A model generated the notes under the pieces. The model saw only the letters and a list, made by a program, of their open reading frames with translations. It did no database searches and was not told the DNA's origin. Position numbers and translations under genes: made by a program. Shown here in pieces: positions 63,991 through 64,000 of a DNA stretch of 64,000 bases. The stretch is from an uncultured Paracoccaceae bacterium (GTDB lineage Bacteria; Pseudomonadota; Alphaproteobacteria; Rhodobacterales; Rhodobacteraceae). Every line of letters begins with the position of its first letter. The stretch's first letter is position 1. The stretch is taken from NCBI GenBank assembly GCA_947493745.1, contig CANLSM010000007.1:124001-188000 (forward strand). The letters are read 5' to 3'.

Positions 63991-64000
63991 AGCGGACAAC

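Noticed and set aside
1-64000. CRISPR array, tRNA/rRNA genes, prophage or insertion sequence
   Set aside because: No evenly spaced short repeats, cloverleaf sequence, integrase, transposase or terminal inverted repeats were found by eye; the dispersed 15302/54423 repeat has only two copies here and no coding part.

Overview
The window is a gene-dense, high-GC segment of bacterial chromosome. It looks like an alphaproteobacterium of the Rhodobacteraceae (Roseobacter-type). The evidence is the gene content: a Tat-exported formate dehydrogenase operon with DUF3305/DUF3306 genes, a SoeABC-type sulfite dehydrogenase, a DgcN/DgcA D-glutamate module, DUF1244, a CtrA-like DNA site, many GTG/TTG starts, and an intergenic repeat built around CCGGCGGGGATATTT. 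The species cannot be named from sequence alone. There are no rRNA or tRNA genes, prophages, insertion sequences or CRISPR arrays.

Layout. 1-2 kb: the end of a DsbD-like periplasmic protein, yqgE, and a GHNNGP-motif protein. 2-12.4 kb: a formate dehydrogenase locus. A multi-cluster ferredoxin-like protein is divergent from DUF3305-DUF3306-TorD chaperone-small Tat protein-FdhA-FdhB-cytochrome b-WD40/cytochrome c fusion-small membrane protein. 12.5-15.3 kb: a lipoprotein with an Asp tract and a secreted caspase-like/Sel1 protein. 15.3-21.9 kb: argG, a VOC protein, ilvA, an esterase, a thiolase, maiA and a MarR regulator. 22-23.6 kb: a diguanylate cyclase divergent from a receiver-like protein without the phospho-Asp, with a CtrA-type palindrome between them. 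23.6-28.1 kb: glutathionyl-hydroquinone reductase, then a D-glutamate/D-amino-acid operon. 28.1-32.7 kb: small conserved genes, N-formylglutamate amidohydrolase, pyk, rpmI-rplT and a zinc-ribbon protein. 32.7-39.8 kb: an MFS transporter, GNAT, a lipoprotein, a homocysteine methyltransferase-like enzyme divergent from a SARP/hydrolase fusion, and cytochrome b561 with two YceI proteins.

39.8-51.3 kb is a complete galactoside-use locus. IclR regulator and ABC ATPase genes diverge from a binding protein, two permeases, alpha-galactosidase (GH36), an SDR dehydrogenase, KDGal kinase, KDPGal aldolase and beta-galactosidase (GH42). It fits uptake and hydrolysis of alpha/beta-galactosides, then oxidation of galactose by the De Ley-Doudoroff route; lactonase and galactonate dehydratase genes are absent here. 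A promoter with a palindrome just downstream of its predicted start is visible ahead of the binding-protein gene. 52.7-58.1 kb encodes SoeABC sulfite dehydrogenase plus a TauE/SafE exporter. 58.1-60.2 kb is a visibly AT-richer patch with a truncated methyltransferase gene, two unrecognised ORFs and gene-free stretches. The window ends with dprA and topA.

The main unexplained items are: (1) the SARP-hydrolase fusion with a 22-bp-spaced direct repeat just upstream; (2) the CtrA-type site between a diguanylate cyclase and a pseudo-receiver; (3) the WD40-cytochrome c fusion inside the formate dehydrogenase operon; and (4) the secreted caspase/Sel1 protein paired with an Asp-tract lipoprotein. All functions are read from sequence motifs and recalled family knowledge; no database search was run.
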